Part shown: in pieces, positions 1 through 8,528 of the stretch
How positions within the stretch are numbered: position 1 is the first letter of the stretch
Layout of the letters: every line of letters begins with the position of its first letter
NCBI GenBank assembly: GCA_937884755.1
Contig: CAKZYJ010000524.1
Location: 1 to 42,550, forward strand
Length of the DNA: 42,550 nt
From: an uncultured Flammeovirgaceae bacterium
Lineage (GTDB): Bacteria; Bacteroidota; Bacteroidia; Cytophagales; Cyclobacteriaceae
Direction of reading: 5' to 3'
Notes under the pieces: model-generated
Seen by the model: the letters and a program-made list of their open reading frames with translations, nothing else
Told to the model about the DNA's origin: nothing
Databases searched by the model: none
Translations under genes and position numbers: made by a program

Positions 1-104
1 TTGCGCTGATGGAAGTAGAATTGATCGAACCTTCGTTGTATTTTCGCACCGATGCCGAATCGCCCTACCGCTTTGCCCGAGCCGTTGATGCGCGTTTCCG
101 CTAA
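1..104 (+). CDS. ATP-grasp family protein, C-terminal fragment
   Basis: The frame read from base 3 is open to a TAA at 102-104 and gives the last 33 residues of a protein. The end contains MEVELIEPSLYF, which resembles the E-x-E-L-I-E-P-x-L strand of ATP-grasp enzymes of the RimK/DcsG type, where acidic residues bind Mg-ATP, followed by an Arg/Phe-rich tail. These enzymes join a carboxylate to an amine or thiol using ATP. The substrate cannot be told from this fragment. It ends 12 bases before the trpA start, so the two genes may be co-transcribed. The family call rests on one motif only. Confidence 0.5.
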   Translation, partial: ALMEVELIEPSLYFRTDAESPYRFARAVDARFR

Positions 105-116
105 CCTTTACCTATT

Positions 117-902
117 ATGCTTAAAACCACCCACCGAATAGATCAGCTTTTTCAACAGAAGGAAGGGAACATCTTGTCGGTATACTATACTGCCGGGTTC
201 CCTCAGTTAGATGATACCGTTCGTATTGCTGAGTACCTGCAACAAGCCGGGGCGGATTTGATTGAAATCGGCATGCCCTACTCTGATCCGTTGGCAGATG
301 GCCCTACCATTCAGGACAGCAGCCAGCGGGCTCTGGACAACGGTATGAGTGTTAAAGTACTGTTAGAACAATTGCAAGGAATTCGGTCAACCGTAGATAT
401 TCCCCTCATTCTAATGGGATACCTGAACCCAGTGATTCAGTACGGCGTGGAGAAGTTTTGTGAGCAGTGTCAGCAGATCGGGATTGATGCACTTATTATC
501 CCGGATTTACCCATGCGAGCGTACCTGGACGGGTACAAAGAGCTGTTTGAATCCTACGGACTGTATAATATCTTTTTAATCACTCCCCAAACCTCCGAAG
601 AGCGTATCCGGCTGATTGATGAACATTCTCACGGATTTATTTACATGGTGTCATCGGCCAGTGTGACTGGAGCAAAGGGTAATATCACCAAGCAGCAAAT
701 TGCCTACTTCAATCGTATTCAAGCCATGCAGTTATACCATCCCCAATTAATTGGATTTGGTATATCTAACCAAGAGACATTTCAGCAGGCCTGCCAGTAT
801 GCCCAAGGCGCAATTATTGGCAGCGCTTTTATTAAAGTCCTATCTGAAAGTAAAGATTTAAAGAAAGATATTATCGGTTTTGTTAATTCGGTTACCGGAT
901 AA
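117..902 (+). CDS. trpA: Tryptophan synthase alpha chain
   Basis: This is the full-length alpha subunit (261 residues, normal for the family), which cleaves indole-3-glycerol phosphate to indole and glyceraldehyde-3-phosphate and channels indole to the beta subunit. The TIM-barrel signature LIEIGMPYSDPLADGPTIQ is present. Its Glu50 and Asp61 match the catalytic Glu49 and Asp60 of the Salmonella enzyme. GFGIS near residue 213 and GSAFIK near residue 237 belong to the phosphate-binding loops. The ATG at 117 gives a normal N-terminus. The upstream neighbour is an ATP-grasp gene, not trpB, and the next gene downstream is unrelated, so trpA appears separated from the rest of a trp operon here. Confidence 0.96.
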   Translation: MLKTTHRIDQLFQQKEGNILSVYYTAGFPQLDDTVRIAEYLQQAGADLIEIGMPYSDPLADGPTIQDSSQRALDNGMSVKVLLEQLQGIRSTVDIPLILMGYLNPVIQYGVEKFCEQCQQIGIDALIIPDLPMRAYLDGYKELFESYGLYNIFLITPQTSEERIRLIDEHSHGFIYMVSSASVTGAKGNITKQQIAYFNRIQAMQLYHPQLIGFGISNQETFQQACQYAQGAIIGSAFIKVLSESKDLKKDIIGFVNSVTG

Positions 903-1134
903 ACGAAACTGAGTTTTATGGCCCCCTTATGCTCACCCTTTATTATATGTGTAAGCACTATCGTCCGACATCACTAACACTCTATCTCTATGCCTTCTTC
1001 ACCTATTAGATACTAGTTATACTACTGTTCTCAGTAGTAGGGTACTACAATGTACGGCGAATGAATGCTTAAAATACGTAGTTTTTGTTAACTTTGTTTA
1101 ATCAACTGAACCTACAGTTACCCAAAGCTGTTTT
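903..1134. other. Intergenic region with a perfect hairpin
   Basis: No gene is supported between trpA and the next promoter. The region holds a perfect 8-bp inverted repeat, TACTACTG (1020-1027) and CAGTAGTA (1032-1039), around a 4-base loop. No T-tract follows on either strand, so it is not a typical terminator. A second -7-like box, TAACTTTG at 1089-1096, has no matching -33 element. The hairpin could be a protein-binding site or a transcript-end stabiliser for trpA. Confidence 0.35.
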
Positions 1135-1164
1135 TTTGAATTGACAAGACTTGCGCTACCTTTG
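1135..1164 (+). promoter_or_regulatory. Bacteroidota-type sigma promoter
   Basis: TTTG at 1135-1138 is followed after 18 bases by TACCTTTG at 1157-1164. This is a full match to the TTTG / TAnnTTTG consensus of the primary sigma factor in Bacteroidota, with normal spacing. Transcription would start near 1171, giving a leader of about 38 bases before the ATG at 1209. Confidence 0.6.
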
Positions 1165-1208
1165 AAACTTACTACAGGTGTAATTGATTTAATGTGAGTG
1201 CTTTAATT

Positions 1209-1859
1209 ATGAAAACTATTAACCTACAAAACATCTCACTAGCTGTACTACTGACAGTGGCTAGTTTCCTGACAACCTATTCGTCATATGCCCAGGAAGA
1301 GGCAGCAAGTGGTTCACAACCTCTGTCTCAACAGTTTAATGAAATGGTTCAGGACGCCAATCCAGTGAAATCCAAGTCAGGAGCTGAATACCGAGTAGTG
1401 AGCCGGAACCGGCTGAACCGCTTTTGGAACAACGCTAAAGACTCTTTAACCAACGTTCGGCAAGATTTACAACAAACCCAAGCAAGAGTCGCTACTCAGG
1501 AAAGTGACTTAAATACACTTAATAGTAGTATTCGCGAGAAAGACGCCATTATTGCGGCCAGCGAACACGACAGTACCCATATTTCCGTGTTGGGGATGGA
1601 TATTCCCAAGGAAGGCTTTCTGAATTTCTTTTGGATTACCGTACTAGTTCTGGCCCTGCTGCTAGGCGGAGCGATCTATCAGTACCGTAATAGTCAGAAA
1701 GTAACCTCTAAAACCCGACAGGATTACCGCAAGCTTCAACACGAGATCGAGGAGTTTCGTAAGACCTCCCTGGAGAAGGAGCGCCGCCTGCGCCGCGAGT
1801 TGCAAACGGAGCGCAACTTGGTGGAGGAACTAAAAGTGGTAGCCTCTCAAAAGCGATAA
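1209..1859 (+). CDS. Signal-peptide, single-TM coiled-coil membrane protein
   Basis: The ATG at 1209 is chosen over an upstream GTG at 1194 because it begins directly with a signal peptide (MKTINLQ, a hydrophobic core, then YSSYAQ before the mature end). The mature protein has a conserved-looking RVVSRNRLNRFW segment, a coiled coil (about residues 80-115), one membrane helix (about 140-160), and a strongly charged coiled coil to the C-terminus. Proteins with this layout are widespread in Bacteroidota and are often labelled 'tRNA (guanine-N1)-methyltransferase'. No SAM-binding or TrmD motif is visible, so I do not accept that label. The function is unknown; the layout suggests an envelope-spanning structural or scaffolding role. 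A good promoter lies just upstream and the gene looks monocistronic. Confidence 0.8.
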   Translation: MKTINLQNISLAVLLTVASFLTTYSSYAQEEAASGSQPLSQQFNEMVQDANPVKSKSGAEYRVVSRNRLNRFWNNAKDSLTNVRQDLQQTQARVATQESDLNTLNSSIREKDAIIAASEHDSTHISVLGMDIPKEGFLNFFWITVLVLALLLGGAIYQYRNSQKVTSKTRQDYRKLQHEIEEFRKTSLEKERRLRRELQTERNLVEELKVVASQKR

Positions 1860-1883
1860 TTCTAATTCAGTTTTTCTTTTATT

Positions 1884-3230
1884 TTACGGTCGTACCGGAG
1901 TCCCATCTCCTCTGCGTAGCTGCGTCCAGTTATAGTTGTTCTTCTCGGGTAGCGGGTACTTCAGCGCCAGCTCTTCGTTAACATCTACTCCCAAGCCGGG
2001 TACTTCGTTGATATACATGTAGCCATCCTTCATTTTTGGAGCTCCGGGGAAGATTTCCTGCAGGGTATCCGAGAAGCTTACTGCTTCCTGAATACCAAAG
2101 TTCCAGACGGCTAAATCAATATGGGCATTGGCGGCGTGGCCTACTGGAGAAACATCACCGGGGCCATGCCAGGCCGTTCGCACATTGAACCACTCGCCCA
2201 GCCGGGCTACCTTCACTGCAGGGGTAATACCGCCAATCTGCGAGATATGGATGCGAATAAAATCAAATAGCCGTTCAGTCATAGGGTTTACCCACTCGTG
2301 CGGGCTGTTGTACAGTTCACCCATCGCAATGGGTACGGTAGTTTGCTGCCGCAGCATGGGAAAGTAACCGATATTCTCGGGCGAGAAAGGATCTTCAATA
2401 AAGAAGGGCCGGTATTCTTCCAGCGATTTCACCAGGTTAATAGCATCCAGTGGCTGGAGGCGCTCGTGTACATCGTGCAGCAGCTCCACTTCATCTCCGC
2501 AAGCTTTCCGCACCTCTTCAAACAGCTTGGGTACCGACTTCATGTACAAGTACGGATTCATATAGTTATCATCTGGTGTACCGAAGTTCGCTTTCTTAAA
2601 GTCGGGAGTTTGGTCTACGGTATTGCCATAACCACCCAGCATCTGGGCTGCTCCGTAGCCGCCCAACTGAATGCGCACGTGGCGGTAGCCTTCGTCCATA
2701 AACCGTTGTACATTTTCTATCGTCTCCTCTATCGTCTTTCCCCCTCCGTGGGCGTAGCAGTCTACCGCAAAACGGCACTTACCGCCCAGCAGTTGGTACA
2801 CTGGCATCCCCGCGCGCTTCCCCTTAATATCCCAAAGCGCCTGATCTAATCCGCTCAGGGCGTTGTTCAGCACCGGGCCATTGCGCCAGTAGGAGCTGAC
2901 GTAGGCCGTTTGCCAGATATCTTCAATATTATCCACGTCTTTGCCCCGACAGAAATCATCCAGATAATCGTTAATGGCCGACACTACTGCGTGGGCCCGC
3001 TGCCGGAACGTAGCGCAGCCTACCCCGTACAGCCCCGGTTCGCTGGTTTCTACTTTCACCACAATCAGCTCAATATTGTGCGGACAAGTAGCAATGGCTT
3101 TTACTTTGGTGATGGTAACGGGTTTCATGCCTCGGTTCAGGTTTTGATGAGAAGCGGTAGCCGATGCCGCCGGAACGGATAACCCTAGTCCGGCCAGCCC
3201 TAACCCCTTCAGGGCGTTTCTTCGGTGCAT
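1884..3230 (-). CDS. Enolase-superfamily dehydratase, RspA/ManD-like
   Basis: This 448-residue protein belongs to the mandelate racemase/muconate lactonizing group, nearest in appearance to D-mannonate dehydratase/RspA. The metal-ligand pattern is intact: Asp253 in HDVHE, Glu279 in FFIEDP and Glu305 in AMGEL, with a candidate catalytic His355 in WHGPGD. LLGG and Tyr159 match the N-terminal capping and active-site region. The first 25 residues (HRRN, then a Gly/Ala-rich hydrophobic stretch) resemble a twin-arginine-like export signal seen on many Bacteroidota sugar enzymes, so the protein may be periplasmic. It probably dehydrates a sugar acid. Many ManD-like proteins show little mannonate activity, so the substrate stays open. 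It stands alone, with no uronate pathway genes next to it. Confidence 0.85.
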   Translation of the reverse strand: MHRRNALKGLGLAGLGLSVPAASATASHQNLNRGMKPVTITKVKAIATCPHNIELIVVKVETSEPGLYGVGCATFRQRAHAVVSAINDYLDDFCRGKDVDNIEDIWQTAYVSSYWRNGPVLNNALSGLDQALWDIKGKRAGMPVYQLLGGKCRFAVDCYAHGGGKTIEETIENVQRFMDEGYRHVRIQLGGYGAAQMLGGYGNTVDQTPDFKKANFGTPDDNYMNPYLYMKSVPKLFEEVRKACGDEVELLHDVHERLQPLDAINLVKSLEEYRPFFIEDPFSPENIGYFPMLRQQTTVPIAMGELYNSPHEWVNPMTERLFDFIRIHISQIGGITPAVKVARLGEWFNVRTAWHGPGDVSPVGHAANAHIDLAVWNFGIQEAVSFSDTLQEIFPGAPKMKDGYMYINEVPGLGVDVNEELALKYPLPEKNNYNWTQLRRGDGTPVRP

Positions 3231-3437
3231 ATCAGTAGCGTTAGGTTCGTTGAGTTCCTAAACTACTAAAAATGACTAATAAATGAGTATGTCATCACCA
3301 GCAACTTCAATTAGCTACGAGCTTATTTTCTTGCTATCAATCCACTCTTAATCTTTCTCAGTAAAAATACTATAGACAATATTAAACAAGTTCAAAAAAT
3401 CAAGTTGCTGATGTATAGAAGCAGTAATGGTCCCATA
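3231..3437. other. AT-rich intergenic region
   Basis: Together with the doubtful small ORF at 3438-3632, this makes a stretch of 468 bases between the dehydratase and the LysE-type gene without a secure gene. It is AT-rich. I see no full TAnnTTTG promoter for the minus-strand dehydratase and no terminator-like hairpin with a T-run. Confidence 0.4.
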
Positions 3438-3632
3438 CTATTTATAGAGTTTTAGAGGAAAAGCGAATATCACCTTAGAAAACTCTATTAAATTCTTATA
3501 CTCGAAGTAGTCTATCTGTCCAGCATCATCGGCTAATAGAATCAAACAACTGGGTATCTGAGATAAAAATACTATAAGAAAAATAATAAAGCTTCTTATT
3601 AGCCATTTACCTGATTGTAAAGATGTGCCCAT
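3438..3632 (-). CDS. Possible small membrane protein (64 aa)
   Basis: An open frame from an ATG at 3632 encodes 64 residues with a hydrophobic segment (about residues 12-32: LIRSFIIFLIVFL and on to CLILL) followed by an acidic then hydrophobic tail. It does not overlap another gene and lies on the same strand as its neighbours. Against it, base use is more AT-rich than nearby genes, there is no convincing ribosome site or promoter, and I recognise no family. It could be a chance frame or the remnant of a longer gene. Confidence 0.22.
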   Translation of the reverse strand: MGTSLQSGKWLIRSFIIFLIVFLSQIPSCLILLADDAGQIDYFEYKNLIEFSKVIFAFPLKLYK

Positions 3633-3698
3633 TCTCTGATCTGGTATTTTTGTAGTGCAATAAAATCTACGTAGATATGAGTGTATGAATACGATAAT

Positions 3699-4322
3699 CT
3701 ACCACACTTCAACAAACACCCGAAAAGCCTGGTAGCCTCCAAGAGAGAGAAGAATACCGCCCGTGACCTTGTTCGTCCATTGAGTAAACCGCTCTAATTG
3801 GGAAGAGAGCCATTGGCCGGCCCGAGCGTAGAGGACTAAGGAAAGAAAACGTCCGGTAGCAACTCCGAACATTAACCCCAGGCAATTACTAAACTCTGCA
3901 ATGTATATCCAGTCCTGCGACTTAGCGTACAGTAGTCCTAGCGTAATAAACGGGAGACTTTGGGGATTAATGAACCCGAACATGAGTCCGGTACCCACGT
4001 AGCTCAGTTTCTGCTTAGAAGACTGAGTCTTTTGCTGACGGCGGGGTGAAGAAAACCAGAAATACAGTCCCACTCCTAGCAGAATAACCAAAGCGGCAAC
4101 GTCAATGTAAATATTATTCACCAGGCTACGACCTAGCCATTGGTTGAGGGTAATAGCTAGGTAGGTATAAAAAATCTCTACTACGGCAGCGCCCAGCGCA
4201 ATAAATACCGCCGGACGAAAAGCCCGGGTGATGGCAGTGTTAAGCACTACCATATTAACTGTACCAAAAGGAAGGTAGCCAACAAAGGCTAAGGCCAACG
4301 CAATTAAAAAGTGAGTTAGCAA
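3699..4322 (-). CDS. LysE/RhtB-type amino-acid exporter
   Basis: The 207-residue protein has about six hydrophobic helices and the LysE-superfamily pattern. An N-terminal helix leads into PFGTVNMVVLNTAI, the counterpart of the PGP-x-N region. It is followed by a second helix with ALGAAVVEIFY, a short polar Lys/Gln-rich loop (about residues 92-105), and FGFINPQSLPF, matching the conserved NP loop. These inner-membrane proteins export amino acids or related small molecules by exchange with protons. The substrate cannot be predicted. It is a single gene transcribed away from the exopolysaccharide locus. Confidence 0.82.
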   Translation of the reverse strand: MLTHFLIALALAFVGYLPFGTVNMVVLNTAITRAFRPAVFIALGAAVVEIFYTYLAITLNQWLGRSLVNNIYIDVAALVILLGVGLYFWFSSPRRQQKTQSSKQKLSYVGTGLMFGFINPQSLPFITLGLLYAKSQDWIYIAEFSNCLGLMFGVATGRFLSLVLYARAGQWLSSQLERFTQWTNKVTGGILLSLGGYQAFRVFVEVW

Positions 4323-4746
4323 GGCCTAACGTTTTTAGTTGTAAAACAGATTCTCAGTACGAGATCAGCGCTTTACCGTTATCCCGCAGGTTGTGTTTAT
4401 CAAAAATATGCTACAAAAGTAAAAAAGCTTGTCCTTAAAGTCCAGAATCTTTCTCTAAGCATAGCTCAGGCAAATTATTTTGGGACTTATCCAACTACCC
4501 TTTAGTGGACATGAAAGAATGCTTTTTCCACTTCCCGAAAGCTAAATTCGCCGTAAGAACTTTTCAGAAAAAATACATTTATTACATGACAGCTTTTCCG
4601 ATAAATTTTGTAGTTTGCAATATCTGTCGCTCTTTTCGGTAAAGGTTATTGCTATTACTACCAATTTATTGCTCAATAAGCAATTTTTTAGTAAGATATT
4701 TTTCAACTTTACTGATTTTATTACTCCCAATTTTCGCGGTATTTCT
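4323..4746. other. Divergent intergenic region before the EPS locus
   Basis: These 424 bases separate the minus-strand LysE-type gene from the plus-strand sugar transferase. I see no credible gene. On the minus strand TACTTTTG (4421 to 4414) is a perfect TAnnTTTG box about 92 bases before the LysE start, but no TTTG lies at the expected distance. On the plus strand no full promoter was recognised for the EPS operon; the region is T-rich with several near-matches. Confidence 0.35.
4414..4421 (-). promoter_or_regulatory. Possible -7 element for the LysE-type gene
   Basis: The minus strand reads TACTTTTG here, an exact TAnnTTTG match in the divergent spacer upstream of the exporter. The companion TTTG element is missing at 17-23 bases, so this is only a weak candidate. 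Confidence 0.22.
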
Positions 4747-6123
4747 ATGAAAATAAAAAGTCAGCGTATTATTCTGATATATCTGTTGGTGGAGCTACTG
4801 TTGCTCAACCTGATTATTTACGCTATTTTTTTCACGAACCGCTTGCACTTAGATTTTAACGAATCATTGGCACTAGTGGTCGCCAACTTGGGCTGGATTT
4901 TCATTGCTCTGCTTAACGATCATCGTTATTACGCGGTGCACTCATCCATGCTTAAGTTCAAAGAAATATTCCGGGCCTTTGCTCAGTTTCTAGGTTTTCT
5001 ACTGGTAGGAAGCGTAGTATTTAACCTCAAAGGCAACTTTGCTGATGTTATCCTACAAGCTTTTTTCTTATTCTTACTTTTAGACTTACTGTTTCTTGAG
5101 TTTCTTCGCCCTTTCTTTTGTAAGTATATACTCCCTAAAGCATTTTCATCTAATATCTTAATTCTAGGCACCCAGCTACAAAGTAGTCGGCTACTAGAAT
5201 TTACTAGCCGCAACAGTCACTTAGGATTTAAGGTACTAGGACTGCTAGATGATCAGCCTCTAAGCAAGCCCCATGAGACTATGGAAGTATTGGGCAGGGT
5301 TGATGACCTGGCTGAAGTGTTAGAACAAACCCGAGTAGATGAGATTATTGTAACCTGGCCGTTAAGCCGGATGCACGAAATTGACTACGTTATTGATACA
5401 GCGGATCAACGAGGAGTGCGTGTGAGCTTAATGCCTAGTCTATCGGGCGATGTAGACTTCAGTATTGGTGCTAAGAACATGGATTCGCTCCCTATCCTAA
5501 ATGTTCGAGACATACCGTTAGATCATTTCACCAACGCGCTTATCAAACGTATTTTTGACGTGGTATTCGCCGGAATAGTACTCATCATTTTATCTCCCGT
5601 ATTTCTGCTGATCGCTATTTTAGTGAAACTAAGTAGCCAGGGGGCAATATTTTACAAACCCTACCGGAATGGCCAAGCAGGAGGGCAGTTTATATGTTAT
5701 AAATTCCGCACAATGAAGGAATGCGATAGCGAAAAACACGGCCAGCGTTCTACAGTCAAAAACGACCCTCGCCTAACTCGAGTAGGAAAGTTTTTACGCA
5801 AGTACGACCTGGACGAACTCCCTCAGTTTTATAACGTACTTATTGGCGATATGAGTGTCGTTGGTCCCCGTCCGCATCGCGTCTTTCTTAATGATACGTT
5901 GAAAAATGTAGTGGAGCGCTCCATGATTCGCCACTATGTGAAACCCGGCGTGACCGGTTGGGCACAAGTAAATGGCTGGCGAGGCCCTACTGACACCAAT
6001 GAGCAGCGTATTGAACGAATCAACCACGACCTATGGTACATCCGCCATTGGAGCTTATGGTTAGATATAAAAATTATATTTTTGACTGTATTTGGTAGGA
6101 AAGCAAGAACTAATGCTTTCTAA
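4747..6123 (+). CDS. Undecaprenyl-phosphate sugar phosphotransferase (EPS initiation)
   Basis: Using the ATG at 4747 gives a 458-residue protein starting MKIKSQR and going directly into membrane helices; the open frame extends upstream only through non-membrane sequence. It has an N-terminal group of transmembrane helices (residues 10-130), a central nucleotide-binding-like domain (ILILGTQLQSSRL, about 135-250) and a C-terminal bacterial sugar-transferase domain. That last domain shows the core motifs: KRIFDVV, a membrane helix, KFRTM (319-323), DELPQ (about 356-360), VVGPRPH and KPGVTGWAQVNGWRG. Enzymes of this WcaJ/GumD type transfer hexose-1-phosphate from a UDP-sugar to undecaprenyl phosphate at the inner membrane, the first step of repeat-unit synthesis. 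It is the first gene of the EPS cluster. Confidence 0.92.
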   Translation: MKIKSQRIILIYLLVELLLLNLIIYAIFFTNRLHLDFNESLALVVANLGWIFIALLNDHRYYAVHSSMLKFKEIFRAFAQFLGFLLVGSVVFNLKGNFADVILQAFFLFLLLDLLFLEFLRPFFCKYILPKAFSSNILILGTQLQSSRLLEFTSRNSHLGFKVLGLLDDQPLSKPHETMEVLGRVDDLAEVLEQTRVDEIIVTWPLSRMHEIDYVIDTADQRGVRVSLMPSLSGDVDFSIGAKNMDSLPILNVRDIPLDHFTNALIKRIFDVVFAGIVLIILSPVFLLIAILVKLSSQGAIFYKPYRNGQAGGQFICYKFRTMKECDSEKHGQRSTVKNDPRLTRVGKFLRKYDLDELPQFYNVLIGDMSVVGPRPHRVFLNDTLKNVVERSMIRHYVKPGVTGWAQVNGWRGPTDTNEQRIERINHDLWYIRHWSLWLDIKIIFLTVFGRKARTNAF

Positions 6124-6180
6124 GGCTACCGCTAATCCGTACTTACTATATTCGATTTTGACTATATACATTGATAAACT

Positions 6181-8514
6181 GTGATTAAGGAAGATAATAA
6201 GTTTGCTATTAAAGATCTGATCAGCAAATTATACAGAAATCGTTGGCTAATTGTGGGAGCCATAGTAGCTATTAATTCGCTTGGATTGCTATACCTTACT
6301 TTAGCCGATAATATCTACCGAGTAGAAGCACTAGTTTTAGTGGATGGAAAAGACAACCCTAGCTTTACTGGTGATGAGTTTTTGGAAGGATACGAAGCCC
6401 AGGGTACTCAGCGTAATGTCAAAAATGAAATGGGGGTGATCTCCTCTTACGCTCTTATCCGAGAAGCCGTAGAACTTCTTCCTCTTCAAGTTTCCTACAT
6501 TACTGATCGTCTTTTCAAGCAAGAGGAGCATTACGCATATTTCCCTTATCAGGTTCAGCTAGATTCCACTGCTTACCAGCTTCATGGTGAACTCATTTCA
6601 GTAGAAAAACTATCAGACCAAGAATATAGGTTACAGATAGACGATGTGCCCGTAGCCCAATACCATTATTTAGATAAAAAGAGTCGAGATATTCCTGGGG
6701 TAACCTATTCATTGGACACTGTATTACAATTCGGTAAGCCCTTTGTTGGGGAATACTTGGCCTTTACCCTCCATCAAGCCGTACCTAAGAATGGTATCCA
6801 GTTATTCTCATTTCGCTTTAATAACTTAGATAAATTAGCCGAAAGCTATAAAAGTGAGCTTGAGGTGAGCCTGAGTGATCTGGAAGCCACTATCTTTAAA
6901 CTGAGCTTGGAGGGAAATGTAGCTCCAAAAATGGTAGATGTAATGGCCACTATTTGTGACCTTTATATCAACCGCAATACCAAGAAGAGTCAGCTAATTA
7001 ATGATAATACCATTCGGTACATCGACGAGTACCTTACCAAAGCATCAGACTCGCTGCAACAAGCTAAAAGTAGCCTAGAGCACTACCGGCGCCAGGAGAG
7101 CTTGGCCAATATTGAACTGGCTACCGCCAATGCATACGCCCGTATAAAAGAATTAGAAGATGAGAAAGCGCAACTAGAAGCGAATCTCGACTACTATGAG
7201 TCTATCGGGCTCCATCTAATCCGAACAAAGACCTACAGTGGAGTAGTTAGTCCCTCGGCTTTTGGGGTAAATGACCCAATACTTACCGAACTAGTGCTCG
7301 AGCTTAAACAGTTGGATGCCGAGATGGCCGTACTGTCAGCTAATGTCACCCAGAGCAATCCTCAAACTGCTGCTTTATCCAGGAAAATAGAGAGTCTAAA
7401 AGCTTCTATACTGGAGAGCATAGATAGCAATATTGCTTCTACACGAGTGGCCGTTAATGATCGGAAAAATAGAATTCAAAAGGTACAATCAGAATTGCAA
7501 AACTTACCTCAGCAAGAGCAGAATTTGACTGAACTGGAACGACAGTTTACTCTAAGTAGTGATATGTACACATACTTGCTAGAAAAAAAAGCTGAGGCTG
7601 ATATCCTAAATATCTCTAGTTTACCAGTTAGTGAATTATTAGACAAACCTCGCGTAGTGGGAAATGAACCTATCTTCCCAAATAAACCTTTGGTGCTCTT
7701 CATCACGTTTTTCTTTTCTATAATTATCGCGGGCTTAGTTGTAGCAGTACGAGAAACGTTTAATTCCAGTATTAGTGAACGGGAGCAGATTGAAAGAGAG
7801 CTTCCTTACCCCATATTGGGTAATATCGGAAGGCAAAAGGGAGATATAAAGGCGTCTCTGAAAGGCGATGATCTATATACTAAAAATTCGTTTAAAGAAC
7901 TGTTGGTCAATATTGAACTACAAAGCGAAGAAAAACCTCTGGCGGTAGGTTTCACTTCTACTGTAAGTGGGGAAGGTAAAACCTACTGCTCGGCCAACTT
8001 AGCGGCTACATGCGCGTCTTTGGGATATCGTACCATCCTGCTAGAGACGGATGTTTACCGTCCGCAGCTATCACTGCTATTTCCTTACCAAAAGCATATT
8101 CGATTTTTTAACGACTACTTTGAAAAGAATCTACCTGCCCGAGAGATAATTCATCCATCAGAACTGGAGAATCTGGATATTATTTTTAGCAAGCCGAGTA
8201 AAGACACTCACTTTAAAGGCTCTGATAAAGATGTAATTAGCGATTTATTTGCGTATTTGAGGAAGCGATACGATATCATTATAGTAGACTCCTCGCCAGC
8301 CGGACTAGTAACCGATTATTTTGCTGTGGCTCGCTTTCTTGATGTAAACTTGTTTGTACTAAGACAAAACTACACCAAGCTAAGCCACATCAGTGAAATT
8401 AAGCGGGTATTATCCAAAGCTAAATTCTCCAAAGTAGGTTTGGTATTCAATAATGTGAGAAAGCATCCGATAGACCAATACCAAAATTACTATAAGCCCT
8501 ACCAATACCTCTAG
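6181..8514 (+). CDS. Wzc-type polysaccharide co-polymerase with BY-kinase domain
   Basis: The start is GTG at 6181, 57 bases after the sugar transferase; no in-frame ATG gives the first membrane helix. Order of parts: Wzz-like N-terminus with a membrane helix (about 20-38), a long periplasmic coiled coil (about 260-480), a GNVR-like segment, a second membrane helix (about 504-523), then a cytoplasmic BY-kinase. The kinase keeps Walker A SGEGKT (596-601), Walker A' LLETDVYRP (Asp624) and Walker B IIIVDSS (Asp703). The C-terminus has a tyrosine cluster (Tyr767, 770, 771, 774, 776), the usual autophosphorylation tail. Such proteins control chain length and assembly of Wzy-made polymers. No partner phosphatase or Wza exporter is in the window. 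Confidence 0.93.
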   Translation: MIKEDNKFAIKDLISKLYRNRWLIVGAIVAINSLGLLYLTLADNIYRVEALVLVDGKDNPSFTGDEFLEGYEAQGTQRNVKNEMGVISSYALIREAVELLPLQVSYITDRLFKQEEHYAYFPYQVQLDSTAYQLHGELISVEKLSDQEYRLQIDDVPVAQYHYLDKKSRDIPGVTYSLDTVLQFGKPFVGEYLAFTLHQAVPKNGIQLFSFRFNNLDKLAESYKSELEVSLSDLEATIFKLSLEGNVAPKMVDVMATICDLYINRNTKKSQLINDNTIRYIDEYLTKASDSLQQAKSSLEHYRRQESLANIELATANAYARIKELEDEKAQLEANLDYYESIGLHLIRTKTYSGVVSPSAFGVNDPILTELVLELKQLDAEMAVLSANVTQSNPQTAALSRKIESLKASILESIDSNIASTRVAVNDRKNRIQKVQSELQNLPQQEQNLTELERQFTLSSDMYTYLLEKKAEADILNISSLPVSELLDKPRVVGNEPIFPNKPLVLFITFFFSIIIAGLVVAVRETFNSSISEREQIERELPYPILGNIGRQKGDIKASLKGDDLYTKNSFKELLVNIELQSEEKPLAVGFTSTVSGEGKTYCSANLAATCASLGYRTILLETDVYRPQLSLLFPYQKHIRFFNDYFEKNLPAREIIHPSELENLDIIFSKPSKDTHFKGSDKDVISDLFAYLRKRYDIIIVDSSPAGLVTDYFAVARFLDVNLFVLRQNYTKLSHISEIKRVLSKAKFSKVGLVFNNVRKHPIDQYQNYYKPYQYL

Positions 8515-8528
8515 TTCCCGGCGGGTTC

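Noticed and set aside
1020-1039. Hairpin after trpA as an intrinsic terminator
   Set aside because: The stem is perfect but no T-run follows on either strand, and it is more than 110 bases from the trpA stop.
2128-3182. Several long open frames on the plus strand across the enolase-superfamily gene
   Set aside because: They lie antisense to a well-supported gene, have no recognisable family and reflect its base composition.
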